Part shown: positions 11,701-21,772 of the stretch, in pieces
How positions within the stretch are numbered: position 1 is the first letter of the stretch
Layout of the letters: the number at the start of each line of letters is the position of its first letter
Assembly: GCA_903895845.1 (NCBI GenBank)
Contig: CAITVK010000055.1
Span: 1-64,000 of the forward strand
Length of the DNA: 64,000 nucleotides
Direction of reading: 5' to 3'
Source: an uncultured Chitinophagaceae bacterium
Lineage (GTDB): Bacteria; Bacteroidota; Bacteroidia; Chitinophagales; Chitinophagaceae
Notes under the pieces: model-generated
The model's input: only the letters and a program-made list of their open reading frames with translations
Told to the model about the DNA's origin: nothing
The model's database searches: none
Position numbers and translations under genes: made by a program

Positions 11701-11868
11701 ATTGGATTACAAAAACCTGCTCGTATCTACATAAGCAGCAACAACTTGTTGACGCTTACTAAGTATGATGGTTTTGATCCAGAAATTGGTGGCGGTAGCT
11801 ATGGTATAGATAGGGGTATTTATCCTCAGGCACGTTCTTTCTTGGCAGGAATTAACATTACTCTTTAA
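8746..11868 (+). CDS. SusC/RagA-family TonB-linked outer-membrane protein
   Basis: CarboxypepD_reg-like N-term, plug with DEVVVIGYGTQKKSVVTGAISSV, DPLYVVDGVPITGG, GAPGVILVTTKKG; beta-barrel length. Confidence 0.95.
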   Translation: MKLKVRLLCIGIFLSGLLLQVAAQTNIVVTGKVRNKTTGQLLFGVTVKSDKSKKSTQTDLNGSFSIATPVGSTLVFSYVGMTTFKYEVTKAGDVDITMVEDIKAGDEVVVIGYGTQKKSVVTGAISSVKAADLENQVTPRIEEALQGRTSGVTIAASSGSPGAASTIYVRGVTSINNSDPLYVVDGVPITGGIDYLNPSDIQSIELLKDGASAAIYGTKAAPGVILVTTKKGRAGDAQINYSGYFGSQAPAHKLSLLNATQYATLRNESSLAAGGGLVFSNPKSLGAGTDWQSLVFNNNAKIQNHQFSVSGGNEKATYYGSMGYFEQQGIVATSISDYKRFTASFNSKEKLNNWVTFGNDISYAHIKSQGSLNTNSEYGGPLSSAINLDPITRAVVTDAATLATSPYNIDSLPLIKDANGHPYGISQYVGQEMTNPLAYIQTVQGNYGWSDNFVGNVYLEIEPIKGLKIRSNMGAKMGFFGSESFEPVYYLSPTVNNLAENSFYRDNTKNLNWNWDNTISYSKSIGLHNFTLLGGTGAQQATGSDANATYFGLPVTTFQQASMNFSVPTANRIGGGYEYQPYTLSSFFGRVTYDYNGRYLLTAIVRRDGSSHFGEDKKYGTFPSVSLGWVPTKENFWSKNDVVNFLKVRASYGVNGNDNIGPFAYESTVSGGGVRNYTIGTAPGQLVGYSPNAPENQDLHWEQTSQADFGIDAVVFKNFNVIFDVYDKKTTGMLLNLNLPGYFGNTGQPIGNIASLENKGIELEVGYTKKLGEVNFSLKGNLSYIKNEITNIGTNPYLVGAGFQASNYELSRTAVGHPLGAFYGFKTLGIFQTQQEINNYVGANGEKLQPNAKPGDFKYAHLSNDSVIGSSDRTYIGDPTPHWSFGFTATANWRGFDILLFAQGVTGNQIFQGLRRLDISGSNYDIKALSRWIGAGTSNDYPRLVDGDPNGNFTNPSNFHLESGAYLRIKTLQLGYTVPKSFSQKIGLQKPARIYISSNNLLTLTKYDGFDPEIGGGSYGIDRGIYPQARSFLAGINITL

Positions 11869-11887
11869 TCTTAAAACACTCAATAAA

Positions 11888-13399
11888 ATGAAAAAGAAGA
11901 TAATCATATACTTTCTTATGGCTGTTATAATACAGTCCTTGGTCTCTTGTAAAAAGAGTTTTCTAGAGACAACACCTGCGGGTGAATTCTTACAGTCTAA
12001 TTATTATCAAACCTCAGATCAGGTTTTTACTGGTGTCATAGCTGCTTATAACCCCTTAGGCTGGCAGTACGTAAATTCATACACCGACGAATATGTAGAT
12101 AAGCAGATTGTAGCCAATACACTTGGGGATGAATGTTATGCAGGTGGCGGGGGTGCTACCGATGTTCCTGGTTTACAAGCTTGTAATACCTATTCCTTAA
12201 GTAGCGCACTTGGTCCACAGGGTGTTCTATTCGATAGAAACTATACTGGTATATACAGGGCAAACCTCATGTTGCAAGTGTTGAATGGCTCTTTAATACC
12301 GGGACTTACAACTGCGAACAAGAACAGATATATTGCAGAAATGAAGTGGTTAAGGGCGTATTATTATTTTGATTTAGTTACTCTATTTAAAAATGTACCG
12401 TTAACTACAACGCCAATACCAATTGCAGAAGCTTTTTCTATTACTCAATCTAAACCTGCTGATGTTTATTCTCAGATAGAAAAAGATTTAAACGAAGCAA
12501 TTCCTGCTTTACCTGCAATCATTCAATCTTCCGATTATGGTAGAGTAACAAGTGGTGCCGCAATGGCTTTGCTAGGTAAAGTTATTCTTTTTCAAAACAA
12601 CACTTCGAGAATGCAAGAGGCTGCTAATTGGTTTGATAAGGTTAATAGCTCTGGAATCTATCAATTACAATCGAACTTTGCTAGCATTTTTGATCCTGCA
12701 AATAAATTTAATAGCGAATCAATATTCGAGATTACCCATTCTTTCAATGTAGGGAATGACTGGAGTAATCTTCAAGGAGTAACCGGTAACATTTATGTAC
12801 AAATGGTAGGACCAAGAACTTACACAGGTTCTACCTACTATTCTGCAGGTTGGAGCTTTAATCCAATCATCCCAGCTTTTCAACAGTTTATGAAAAACGA
12901 TCCGAGGTATCCGTTCACTATTTTAAATATTGATAGCTTGACTAAAGCGAATGGAACAAGCTATTTACCAGGTTACCAAAATACGGGTTTTTTTATAGCT
13001 AAGTACGTACCATTGGCACAATATGCTTCCACTACTGGTAATCAGGCATTAAACTTTACCAACGATTATATCGAGATACGTTTGGCTGATACCTATTTAA
13101 TGGAAGCTGAAGCTATTGTACGTGGCGGTGGAAATGTAGCAACAGCGCAAAATTACCTGGATCAAGTTCGTGCAAGAGTAGGTTTACCTTCTATTCCAGC
13201 AACATTAGCTAACATATATGCAGAAAGAGAATTAGAATTAGCAACCGAAGGACATAGATGGTTCGATCTAGTTCGTACTGGACAGGCTCCATCTGTATTA
13301 GCATTTAAAGGATTTAAGGCTGGTATAAATGAAATTTTGCCCATTCCTTTAGACGAACTTAATAATACTAAGTTGGTACAGAATCCTGGTTATAATTAA
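11888..13399 (+). CDS. SusD/RagB-family nutrient-binding lipoprotein
   Basis: Lipobox LVSCKKSFLETTPAG; EMKWLRAYYYFDLV; LADTYLMEAEAI; ERELELATEGHRWFDLVRTG. Confidence 0.95.
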   Translation: MKKKIIIYFLMAVIIQSLVSCKKSFLETTPAGEFLQSNYYQTSDQVFTGVIAAYNPLGWQYVNSYTDEYVDKQIVANTLGDECYAGGGGATDVPGLQACNTYSLSSALGPQGVLFDRNYTGIYRANLMLQVLNGSLIPGLTTANKNRYIAEMKWLRAYYYFDLVTLFKNVPLTTTPIPIAEAFSITQSKPADVYSQIEKDLNEAIPALPAIIQSSDYGRVTSGAAMALLGKVILFQNNTSRMQEAANWFDKVNSSGIYQLQSNFASIFDPANKFNSESIFEITHSFNVGNDWSNLQGVTGNIYVQMVGPRTYTGSTYYSAGWSFNPIIPAFQQFMKNDPRYPFTILNIDSLTKANGTSYLPGYQNTGFFIAKYVPLAQYASTTGNQALNFTNDYIEIRLADTYLMEAEAIVRGGGNVATAQNYLDQVRARVGLPSIPATLANIYAERELELATEGHRWFDLVRTGQAPSVLAFKGFKAGINEILPIPLDELNNTKLVQNPGYN

Positions 13400-13439
13400 T
13401 TTCAAACTATTTAATTTTTTATTCTTAATACTTTTTTAT

Positions 13440-14378
13440 ATGAAATATTTTAATCAAAGAAGGGTTTTGCTAATGGTTGCTTTAATTGCTTTTGTGGTTG
13501 TCACAATTATAAATGCTTGTAAACCCACAGTATCTACACCAGGATTAGGCGCTTTGCCTAAACCGAGTTTTTCAATAGATAGTATTGACGGTAACCACTT
13601 TTTAGTTATGAATACTACCTCTACCCCTTGTATGGCTTATTGGACAACAAGTGCAAGTGGAGGCAAATTAGCTTCAGGTAATACGGATAGTTTGCATTTT
13701 ACCTTTGCGGGTACTTATACCGTAACCTTGTACGCAGCAGCACAAGGTGGTATTGATTCTATTACTAAGACAATTGTAGTAAGCCAAAACGACCCTAATG
13801 CTTGTACTTCTGGGCTTCCTCTTAATTTTATTGCAGGTTGTACATCTCGTTCATGGAAGCTTGCGCCTATTGCCCATGCGTTGGAAGTTGGACCTTCTGG
13901 TCCTGGTGATGGTGCATGGTGGGGTAATGCTGCAACAGATCCTGCCGGTGCTAGGTCTGGTGACTTTGATGATACATATACTTTCTATTTTAATGCAGCA
14001 GGAACTTATGGCTTTAATGATAATGGCACTTTCTTTAGTGATAATTATTTAAGTGGTACTCAATACACTTCACTACCAGATGCACAAATGTTTCCTACAT
14101 GTGCTTTATGGCAGTCTGGTACATTTAATTATAACTTTATTCCAAATGCAGGTAAAGCCGGATTAGGTCAGATTCAATTGGTTGGGCTAGGGGCTCATTT
14201 AGCGTTGCCCAAAGTAACTAATACAGTTGAAACTACTGTTCCCACAGTCCCCTCGGTTACTTATGATGTTATTTCAATGACAACAGATAACAACGGAATA
14301 GGTCACATGGAACTTGCCATAAACACTGTTAAAACAAGTAATGAATGGTGGACATTTTATTTAGTTTCAACAAATTAA
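13440..14378 (+). CDS. PUL-associated lipoprotein with PKD-like segment (unknown surface glycan-binding function)
   Basis: Signal/lipobox ...VVTIINACKPT; PKD-like FTFAGTYTVTLYAAAQGG; located between susD and GH16. Confidence 0.55.
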   Translation: MKYFNQRRVLLMVALIAFVVVTIINACKPTVSTPGLGALPKPSFSIDSIDGNHFLVMNTTSTPCMAYWTTSASGGKLASGNTDSLHFTFAGTYTVTLYAAAQGGIDSITKTIVVSQNDPNACTSGLPLNFIAGCTSRSWKLAPIAHALEVGPSGPGDGAWWGNAATDPAGARSGDFDDTYTFYFNAAGTYGFNDNGTFFSDNYLSGTQYTSLPDAQMFPTCALWQSGTFNYNFIPNAGKAGLGQIQLVGLGAHLALPKVTNTVETTVPTVPSVTYDVISMTTDNNGIGHMELAINTVKTSNEWWTFYLVSTN

Positions 14379-14413
14379 CAGGAATTAATTATTTCAAAAT
14401 AAAAAGGGTTAAG

Positions 14414-15619
14414 ATGAAAAGGTTTTTAGGTCTCTTGTTTTTGTCATTGTTGCTTGCAATGGGATGTTCAAAATCGAGTGGTGGCGGAGGTAGTCAAGTT
14501 AATTTGCCCACATTAAGTACAAATAATGTATCGGCGGCGAGAAATTATAATGGCACCTCTAGTGTTAATTTTAGATTTTTTGTATCTCTTAGTACAGTTT
14601 GCACAAATGATATTTCGGTTGCCTATACTACAGTTTCGGGAACTGCAATTGCTAATCAGGATTTTATCCCTAATTCAGGAATTTTAACTATTGCTTCTGG
14701 ACAATCAACTGGTTACGTCGATGTAAGTGTTTTAGCTGATAGCACTAGAAAAAATAATCTTACTTTTTACGTTGCTTTTTCTAATCCTACTAATGCAACA
14801 ATAAGTGGATCAGATTCTGCAATAGGTACCATTCAATGTAATGGAACCTATATGCCAATAGATACATCTAGTACAACTGGAGGTTTTTCTAGTCCCAAAA
14901 GCTATCCTGGCTACACATTGGCTTGGAGCGATGAATTTAGCGGAAAAACCCTGAACACAAATAACTGGAATTATGAGATTGGTGGCAACGGTTGGGGTAA
15001 TAATGAACTTGAGTACTATACAAATAGTTCAAACAATTCCTTTTTAACTAGTGGTTGTTTGGTTATTGAGGCAAGGAATGAAGTATTTGCAGGGAATAGT
15101 TATACTTCTGCTCGTATCAATACAATGAACAAACAGCAGTTTCAATATGGCAGAATTGACATAAGAGCAAAACTTCCTGTTGGTTCCGGTGCTTGGCCAG
15201 CTTTGTGGATGTTGGGATCCAATTATACAACAGCAGGATGGCCTCTCTGCGGGGAAACAGATATAATGGAATTGAAAGGTGGAATTAGTTCAGCGGAAAT
15301 ATTTGGTTCTCTTCACTGGCATAACAATGATAATTCTGAGGGAACTATCACAAATCAATATACTACTACACCTGGAGACTTCTCTCAAAAGTTCCATGTG
15401 TTTAGTTTGATTTGGAAACAAAACTCTGTTCAATTCCTCGTAGATAATACTCCCTATGCTACAGGAACTAGTGCTGATGTTACCAACGGCACTTGGCCAT
15501 TTAATGCGGCTCAGTTCTTTATTTTCAATGTTGCAGTTGGTGGAAATTTCCCTGGTACAGTTCAATCGTCTGCATTTCCACAAAGGATGTTTGTTGATTA
15601 TGTTAGGGTTTTTCAATAA
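14414..15619 (+). CDS. GH16-family glucanase lipoprotein with N-terminal Calx-beta-like domain
   Basis: Lipobox LLLAMGCSKS; W-S-D-E-F; GRIDIRAKLPVGSGAWPALWMLG; GETDIMEL (ExDxxE catalytic motif). Start at internal Met of ORF 14345..15619. Confidence 0.92.
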   Translation: MKRFLGLLFLSLLLAMGCSKSSGGGGSQVNLPTLSTNNVSAARNYNGTSSVNFRFFVSLSTVCTNDISVAYTTVSGTAIANQDFIPNSGILTIASGQSTGYVDVSVLADSTRKNNLTFYVAFSNPTNATISGSDSAIGTIQCNGTYMPIDTSSTTGGFSSPKSYPGYTLAWSDEFSGKTLNTNNWNYEIGGNGWGNNELEYYTNSSNNSFLTSGCLVIEARNEVFAGNSYTSARINTMNKQQFQYGRIDIRAKLPVGSGAWPALWMLGSNYTTAGWPLCGETDIMELKGGISSAEIFGSLHWHNNDNSEGTITNQYTTTPGDFSQKFHVFSLIWKQNSVQFLVDNTPYATGTSADVTNGTWPFNAAQFFIFNVAVGGNFPGTVQSSAFPQRMFVDYVRVFQ

Positions 15620-15811
15620 AATACTAGAATGTGAAAATTGTTCTGTTTAGAAAACAGGAGTAGAATGTTTATCACAGATACAAACTTGTAGAAACTTATT
15701 AATGAAAAATTTTTAGTTATTAATCTAGGAAAAGGGTTTGCTTTTTGTTGGCTGTGGTTGTTAACGTGTAAATACTTAAAGACTAGTTTGTGTTGAATTA
15801 GAGCTCGCTGT

Positions 15812-17020
15812 ATGAGAAAGTACTTTCCCTTTTTTGTTTTTTGGTTGCTAATATCAAACTTTTGTTCCTCACAAGTAGTTAAGGTCAACATTAAAGAAGC
15901 CACTAATGGATTTACACTTGAAGTTAATGGAAAACCATTTTTTATTACTGGCATGAACTGGGATTATTACCCTATTGGAACAGATTATGAATATAGTCTG
16001 TGGCAACAACCTACTGCAACAATCAAAGAAGCGCTCGATTATGAAATGCCACTTTTAAGGAATATGGGAGTAAATACCATTCGTCAATATTCAGTCATTC
16101 CTCCCGAATGGATCAAATATATCTATGAAAATTATGGAATTTACACAGTTCTGAACCACACTTTTGGCAGGTATGGACTAACCCTCAATGGAAAATGGGA
16201 GGCAAACACCGACTATTCCTCCCCATTGGTAATAGAGACGCTTTTGAAAGAAGTAGATTCAATGGTTATAAAATATAAAAATACGCCGGGTCTTTTGATG
16301 TTTCTTTTGGGTAACGAAAACAATTATGGTCTTTTTTGGCAGGGAGCAGAAACAGAGAATATACCCTTAGAAAATCGTAAATCAACTATTGCCGCTATTC
16401 ATCTTTATCAGTTATTTAATGAGGCTGCAGTTTCGATGAAAGCAATTGATGCCAATTACCCGATTGCCATTTGTAACGGTGATTTGATGTATCTGGATAT
16501 CATAGCAAAAGAATGTAAAGATGTAGATGTATTTGGAGTGAATATATACAGAGGGATTTCATTTGGTAATGCTTTCGAGAAAATTAAAACTGCTTATAAT
16601 AAGCCTGTGATGTTTACAGAGTTTGGCGCAGATGCTTTTAATGAAATCACTAAATCGGTAGACCAAAAAGATCAAGCGACATGTTTGGTTGAAAATTGGA
16701 AGGAGGTATATGCAAATGCAGCAGGTGGCGGCAAAGCAGAGAATTGTATTGGTGGGTTTACTTTTCAATTTAGTGACGGATGGTGGAAGAGTGGTCAAGA
16801 TATTAACTTGGAAAAGCATGACTCAACTGCTTCTTGGTCAAATGGGGGGTATAAATATGACTACCAAAAGGGAATCAATAATATGAATGAGGAATGGTTT
16901 GGTATATGTGCAAAAGGCGCTACTAATAAAAATGGCGTGTATAAATTATATCCAAGAAAAGCTTATTATGCTTTAAAAAAGCTAAATAAGGAATTTGCAA
17001 GTTCTATTATTAAGCACTGA
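15812..17020 (+). CDS. TIM-barrel glycoside hydrolase (GH2/GH5-like catalytic domain)
   Basis: Signal peptide; LEVNGKPFFITGMNWDYYPIG; LLRNMGVNTIRQYS; LLGNENNYGLFW; PVMFTEFGADAF. Confidence 0.7.
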   Translation: MRKYFPFFVFWLLISNFCSSQVVKVNIKEATNGFTLEVNGKPFFITGMNWDYYPIGTDYEYSLWQQPTATIKEALDYEMPLLRNMGVNTIRQYSVIPPEWIKYIYENYGIYTVLNHTFGRYGLTLNGKWEANTDYSSPLVIETLLKEVDSMVIKYKNTPGLLMFLLGNENNYGLFWQGAETENIPLENRKSTIAAIHLYQLFNEAAVSMKAIDANYPIAICNGDLMYLDIIAKECKDVDVFGVNIYRGISFGNAFEKIKTAYNKPVMFTEFGADAFNEITKSVDQKDQATCLVENWKEVYANAAGGGKAENCIGGFTFQFSDGWWKSGQDINLEKHDSTASWSNGGYKYDYQKGINNMNEEWFGICAKGATNKNGVYKLYPRKAYYALKKLNKEFASSIIKH

Positions 17021-17089
17021 TTAAATGATTCAGTGAAACATTGTAGTTGTCGGTTTAATAAAAATAAGAGGAATTAAAAATAATGAGAT

Positions 17090-20000
17090 ATGAGAAATGA
17101 AACAATTTGTCTTGATACTATTGACGTTACAGGAGAAACTTTCTTTAAGATATCGAATGTAAGCGAGATGCCGCCGTTTTTTATGAGCATTGTTAGCGAT
17201 TCAAATCATTGGATGTTCATTTCGAGTAATGGAGCACTTACGGCAGGAAGAAAGGATGCAGAACATGCCTTATTTCCTTATTATACCGATGACAAAATAA
17301 CCAATTCTGTAGAAAATACAGGTAGCAAAACAATATTTTGGGTCGATAAAAACAATAAACAGTATTTGTGGGAACCTTTCTCCGAACGTGGTATTGGTAA
17401 ATTCAATTATACCCGAAACCTCTACAAAAGTCAATTTGGCAATAAAATAATATTTGAAGAGATTAATAATGATTTAGAAATCGCCTTTCAGTATCAGTGG
17501 AATTCGAGTAATAAATATGGATTTGTTCGGGTAAGTAAGCTAACAAATCTTTCAGGCACAACAGTGACTGTGAAATTATTAGATGGGTTACAAAACTTGC
17601 TTCCCTATGGTGTAGGAAGTGATTTGCAAAATAGCTATAGTAATCTGGCAGATGCGTATAAACGCACCGAGTTAATTCCAGAAACTGGTGTAGCAATTAT
17701 AGCATTGAGTGCCATAATTGTAGATAAAGCAGAACCAAGCGAAGCCTTGAAAGCAAATGTTGCATGGTCTCTCGGTTTAGACAATGCCACTTATTTATTA
17801 TCCTCCTCGCAGCTTAAAAACTTCAGAATCAATGGAATCGTTCAGCAAGAAGAAGATAGTAAAGGGCGTTCAGGTGCTTATTTTGTGGCAAGTGAATTGT
17901 CTCTTAGCAGTAATGAAAATAAGGAATGGACAATCGTTGCTAATGTAAATCAAGATCATGCTGCTATTGTACAGCTTTCTGAAAGTATCCGGAATGATGC
18001 CGATCTATTGCAAAAAGTAACTGCTGATATACAATTAGGTACCGAGAACTTAATAAAGCTGGTTGCAGCAGCAGATGGTTTACATTACACTACCGACAAA
18101 CTGAAAGATACCCGCCACTTTAATAATGTTCTATTCAATATTATGAGGGGAGGTATCTTTGATAATAACTACCAGATTGAGCTTTGGGACTTTAGTAATT
18201 ATCTCCGAAAAGCGAATAAACAAGTCTTAGAAAAAGTACAAGCTGCTGTTGAACAACTACCATTAATTTTCTCCATTAATACATTGTTGGAATTGGTTAA
18301 TCAATTGAATGATTCCAATTTTAGTCGGTTAGCTACGGAATACCTGCCCCTAAAATTCAGTCGAAGACATGGTGACCCGAGCAGACCTTGGAACAAGTTT
18401 TCCATCAATACAAAAAGTGAAATAGATGGGTCTAAAATTTTAGATTATCAAGGGAACTGGAGGGATATTTTTCAGAATTGGGAATCGCTTGCTCATTCCT
18501 ACCCAGAATTTATGGAGGGGATGATTGCCAAATTTCTAAACGCTTCCACTTTTGATGGTTACAATCCTTATAGAGTTACTAAAAGTGGATTTGATTGGGA
18601 AACAATTGAACCCGACAATCCGTGGTCGTATATTGGATATTGGGGCGATCATCAAATAATATATCTGCTTAAGTTTTTTGAATTTTTGGATAAACATCGT
18701 CCCGGGCACATTCATCAACTTTTAGGCAAGAATGACTATGTGTATGCGAATGTTCCGTATAAGATAAAGTCATACAAGGACATCGTACACAATCCAAAAG
18801 ACACCATTTTGTTTGACCATAAAGGTGATCTTGCTATCCGTGAAAGAATGAAAGGATTAGGTGCTGACGGTGCTTTACTTACCAAGGCTAATGCTAATAT
18901 CGATATATATCAGGTTAGCTTTTGTGAGAAGGTATTTGCAACTGTGCTTTCAAAGCTTTCCAATTTTGTGCCTGAGGGTGGTATCTGGATGAATACACAA
19001 AGGCCTGAGTGGAATGATGCAAATAATGCGTTGGTAGGCAATGGACTTTCGATGGTTACCCTCTACTACCTCAGAAGATTTCTAAATTTCTTCCAACCCA
19101 TTTTTGAGAATGCAGATGCTACTGAAATCACTTTTTCTGATGAGCTTTTTACTTTCTTTGAAGAAGTCTCGGGTACATTTAAAACTTACAAACACACACT
19201 TTGGACTAAAATAAACGACACAGATAGAAAGAGGATAACAGACGCCTTAGGTTTGGCTGGTAGTAATTATAGAAATAAGATTTATGCAAATGGACTCAGC
19301 GGTCAAAAGAAAGTGGTGACTGCTGCACAATTATTGAAATTCGTAGAATTGTCTAGCGCTTTTTTGGAGCATTCTATTAATGCGAATAAAAGAAACGATG
19401 GCTTGTATCATACCTATAATTTAATTTCTTACGAAGAGGCCACCGTTCAGATATCTCACTTAAGTGAAATGTTAGAAGGGCAAGTGGCTGTTTTAAGTTC
19501 TGGGTTTCTAACAGCAGAACAGAGTTTAAAGCTTTTGGATGCGCTTAGAAACAGTGCTTTATATCGACAGGATCAAAATAGTTATATCCTTTATCCCAAC
19601 AAAAACCTACCTAAATTCCTAGAAAAGAATACGATAAGAAAAGAATCAGCTGAAGGTTCTTTATTAATAAAACAACTGTTGGAAGATGGGAATAATACGA
19701 TTGTAGAAAAGGACATACTTGGCGAATTGCATTTTAATGGCAATTTCAGAAATGCCAATGATCTAGAAAAAGCACTACAACAGTTAGATAATATGTACAA
19801 TAACCTAGTTGAAAAGGAAAGAAGATTGATTCTTAACCTATTTGAAGAAGTCTTTTGCCACAAAGAGTTTACCGGTAGGTCGGGTACATTCTTCGGCTAT
19901 GAAGGCTTGGGTTCTATTTATTGGCACATGGTTTCGAAGCTGTTATTAGCTGTTCAAGAAAATTGTGATAAGGCTATTGAACAACAAAGTAGTAAAGAAA

Positions 20001-20521
20001 TAACAGAAGCATTAGCTACACACTTTTATAACATCAACCAAGGTATTGGCGTTCATAAATCACCAACTGTTTATGGGGCGTTTCCTACAGACCCATACTC
20101 TCATACACCGATGGGAAAAGGTGCACAACAACCAGGAATGACTGGTCAGGTGAAGGAAGATATATTAACAAGAATGGCCGAATTAGGGGTGCAAATTCAG
20201 TCAGGTAGAATAGTTTTCAAACCCTATTTACTTCATAAAAGCGAATTCTTGCAAACTACTGTTCATGCGTCTTTTGTTTTGTTAGATGGCAGTTCAAAAT
20301 CGTTACCTCTACAGAAAAACAGTCTGGCTTTTACTGTTTGTCAGGTGCCGGTAACTTATACGCTTTCAAATTCAAACAGAATAGAGGTGTTATATGCAAA
20401 TGGAACTTCAGAAGTATTGGAAACATTAGCGTTAAGCAAAGAAATAAGTAAACAAATCTTTCAAAGGACGAATGCGGTTGCTGAGATAAGTGTCTTTTTA
20501 ACTGAAGATCATTTGAAATAA
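17090..20521 (+). CDS. Large cytoplasmic carbohydrate-active protein, possibly a beta-glucan phosphorylase-type enzyme (GH94/GH149/GH161-like)
   Basis: No signal peptide; 1143 aa; ILDYQGNWRDIFQNWESLAHSYPEFMEGMIAKFLNASTFDGYNPYRVTKSGFDWE; context in a GH16/GH17/GH30 PUL. Family assignment is inference. Confidence 0.45.
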   Translation: MRNETICLDTIDVTGETFFKISNVSEMPPFFMSIVSDSNHWMFISSNGALTAGRKDAEHALFPYYTDDKITNSVENTGSKTIFWVDKNNKQYLWEPFSERGIGKFNYTRNLYKSQFGNKIIFEEINNDLEIAFQYQWNSSNKYGFVRVSKLTNLSGTTVTVKLLDGLQNLLPYGVGSDLQNSYSNLADAYKRTELIPETGVAIIALSAIIVDKAEPSEALKANVAWSLGLDNATYLLSSSQLKNFRINGIVQQEEDSKGRSGAYFVASELSLSSNENKEWTIVANVNQDHAAIVQLSESIRNDADLLQKVTADIQLGTENLIKLVAAADGLHYTTDKLKDTRHFNNVLFNIMRGGIFDNNYQIELWDFSNYLRKANKQVLEKVQAAVEQLPLIFSINTLLELVNQLNDSNFSRLATEYLPLKFSRRHGDPSRPWNKFSINTKSEIDGSKILDYQGNWRDIFQNWESLAHSYPEFMEGMIAKFLNASTFDGYNPYRVTKSGFDWETIEPDNPWSYIGYWGDHQIIYLLKFFEFLDKHRPGHIHQLLGKNDYVYANVPYKIKSYKDIVHNPKDTILFDHKGDLAIRERMKGLGADGALLTKANANIDIYQVSFCEKVFATVLSKLSNFVPEGGIWMNTQRPEWNDANNALVGNGLSMVTLYYLRRFLNFFQPIFENADATEITFSDELFTFFEEVSGTFKTYKHTLWTKINDTDRKRITDALGLAGSNYRNKIYANGLSGQKKVVTAAQLLKFVELSSAFLEHSINANKRNDGLYHTYNLISYEEATVQISHLSEMLEGQVAVLSSGFLTAEQSLKLLDALRNSALYRQDQNSYILYPNKNLPKFLEKNTIRKESAEGSLLIKQLLEDGNNTIVEKDILGELHFNGNFRNANDLEKALQQLDNMYNNLVEKERRLILNLFEEVFCHKEFTGRSGTFFGYEGLGSIYWHMVSKLLLAVQENCDKAIEQQSSKEITEALATHFYNINQGIGVHKSPTVYGAFPTDPYSHTPMGKGAQQPGMTGQVKEDILTRMAELGVQIQSGRIVFKPYLLHKSEFLQTTVHASFVLLDGSSKSLPLQKNSLAFTVCQVPVTYTLSNSNRIEVLYANGTSEVLETLALSKEISKQIFQRTNAVAEISVFLTEDHLK

Positions 20522-21772
20522 ATGAATAAACTACTTGCCATATCACTTTTATTGCTTGTTGCATGCAATCCTCTTAAAAAATCGGGAGTACATGCAAATA
20601 ATATGACTGCCCAGCAGCTATTGGGTAATGTCAATTATCAAGGTATTTGTTATGGGGGCTACAGAACTCAAACAAGAGACACCGAGACCACCGTTGCGGA
20701 AATAAAAGAGGATTTAAAGATTCTAAAGGCTGTCCACATTAAATTTATAAGAACCTATAATGTGCATCATACAGAAGCGGCTAACTTATTAAAAGCCATT
20801 AGTGAGTTGAAAAAAGAAGATAATTCTTTCGAAATGTATGTAATGCTTGGTGCTTGGATTGATTGTAAAAACGCTTGGATAGATAAAACCCATATTCGTA
20901 ATGAAGATAGTGAGCGTAATTCAACAGAGATAACTGAAGCTGTACGATTGGCAAATGAATATCCCGACATCGTAAAAATAATTTCCGTGGGTAATGAAGC
21001 GATGGTAAAATGGGCTTGGTCATATTATGTAGATCCTAGTATTATCCTAAAATGGGTTAATTACTTACAGCATTTAAAAACACAGCACCAGCTTCCAAAG
21101 GATGTCTGGATAACCTCTTCCGACAATTTTGCCTCCTGGGGTGGGGGTGCTAAAGAATACCATACCGAAGACCTGAATAAATTGATTAAAGCTATCGATT
21201 ACATTTCCATGCATACCTACCCTATGCACGATACCCATTATAATCCTGCTTTTTGGGGCATAAAAGAATCTGAACAAGGATTAACAGAGAAAGAAAAGAT
21301 AGATGCTGCCATGAAAAGAGCAGTTGATTATGCAACAACTCAATACAATAGTGTTGTGAGTTATATGAAATCTATTGGCGTCAACAAACCTGTTCATATT
21401 GGTGAAACAGGGTGGGCAACCATCTCCAATGAACAATATGGTAGTGATGGTTCTAAAGCTACGGACGAATACAAGTCCGCGAAATATTATCAATTGATGA
21501 GAGATTGGACTAACAAGGCTGGTATTACCTGCTTCTACTTCGAGGCTTTTGATGAAAACTGGAAAAATAGTAATAATCCATTAGGATCTGAAAATCATTT
21601 TGGATTAATCAATATGCAATCTCAAGCAAAATATATGCTCTGGGATGCTGTTGATAAAGGCGTTTTTAAAGGACTTACCAGAAATGGCAAACCCATTTTA
21701 AAAACGTACAATGGCAATGAAAAAGCACTGTGGTTAGATGTAAAAACACCTACAAGTAGTTTAAAAAATTGA
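20522..21772 (+). CDS. GH17-like beta-1,3-glucanase lipoprotein
   Basis: Lipobox LLLVACNPL; YQGICYGGYRTQ; ISVGNEAMVK; PVHIGETGWAT (GH17-type E-T-G-W). Confidence 0.75.
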   Translation: MNKLLAISLLLLVACNPLKKSGVHANNMTAQQLLGNVNYQGICYGGYRTQTRDTETTVAEIKEDLKILKAVHIKFIRTYNVHHTEAANLLKAISELKKEDNSFEMYVMLGAWIDCKNAWIDKTHIRNEDSERNSTEITEAVRLANEYPDIVKIISVGNEAMVKWAWSYYVDPSIILKWVNYLQHLKTQHQLPKDVWITSSDNFASWGGGAKEYHTEDLNKLIKAIDYISMHTYPMHDTHYNPAFWGIKESEQGLTEKEKIDAAMKRAVDYATTQYNSVVSYMKSIGVNKPVHIGETGWATISNEQYGSDGSKATDEYKSAKYYQLMRDWTNKAGITCFYFEAFDENWKNSNNPLGSENHFGLINMQSQAKYMLWDAVDKGVFKGLTRNGKPILKTYNGNEKALWLDVKTPTSSLKN

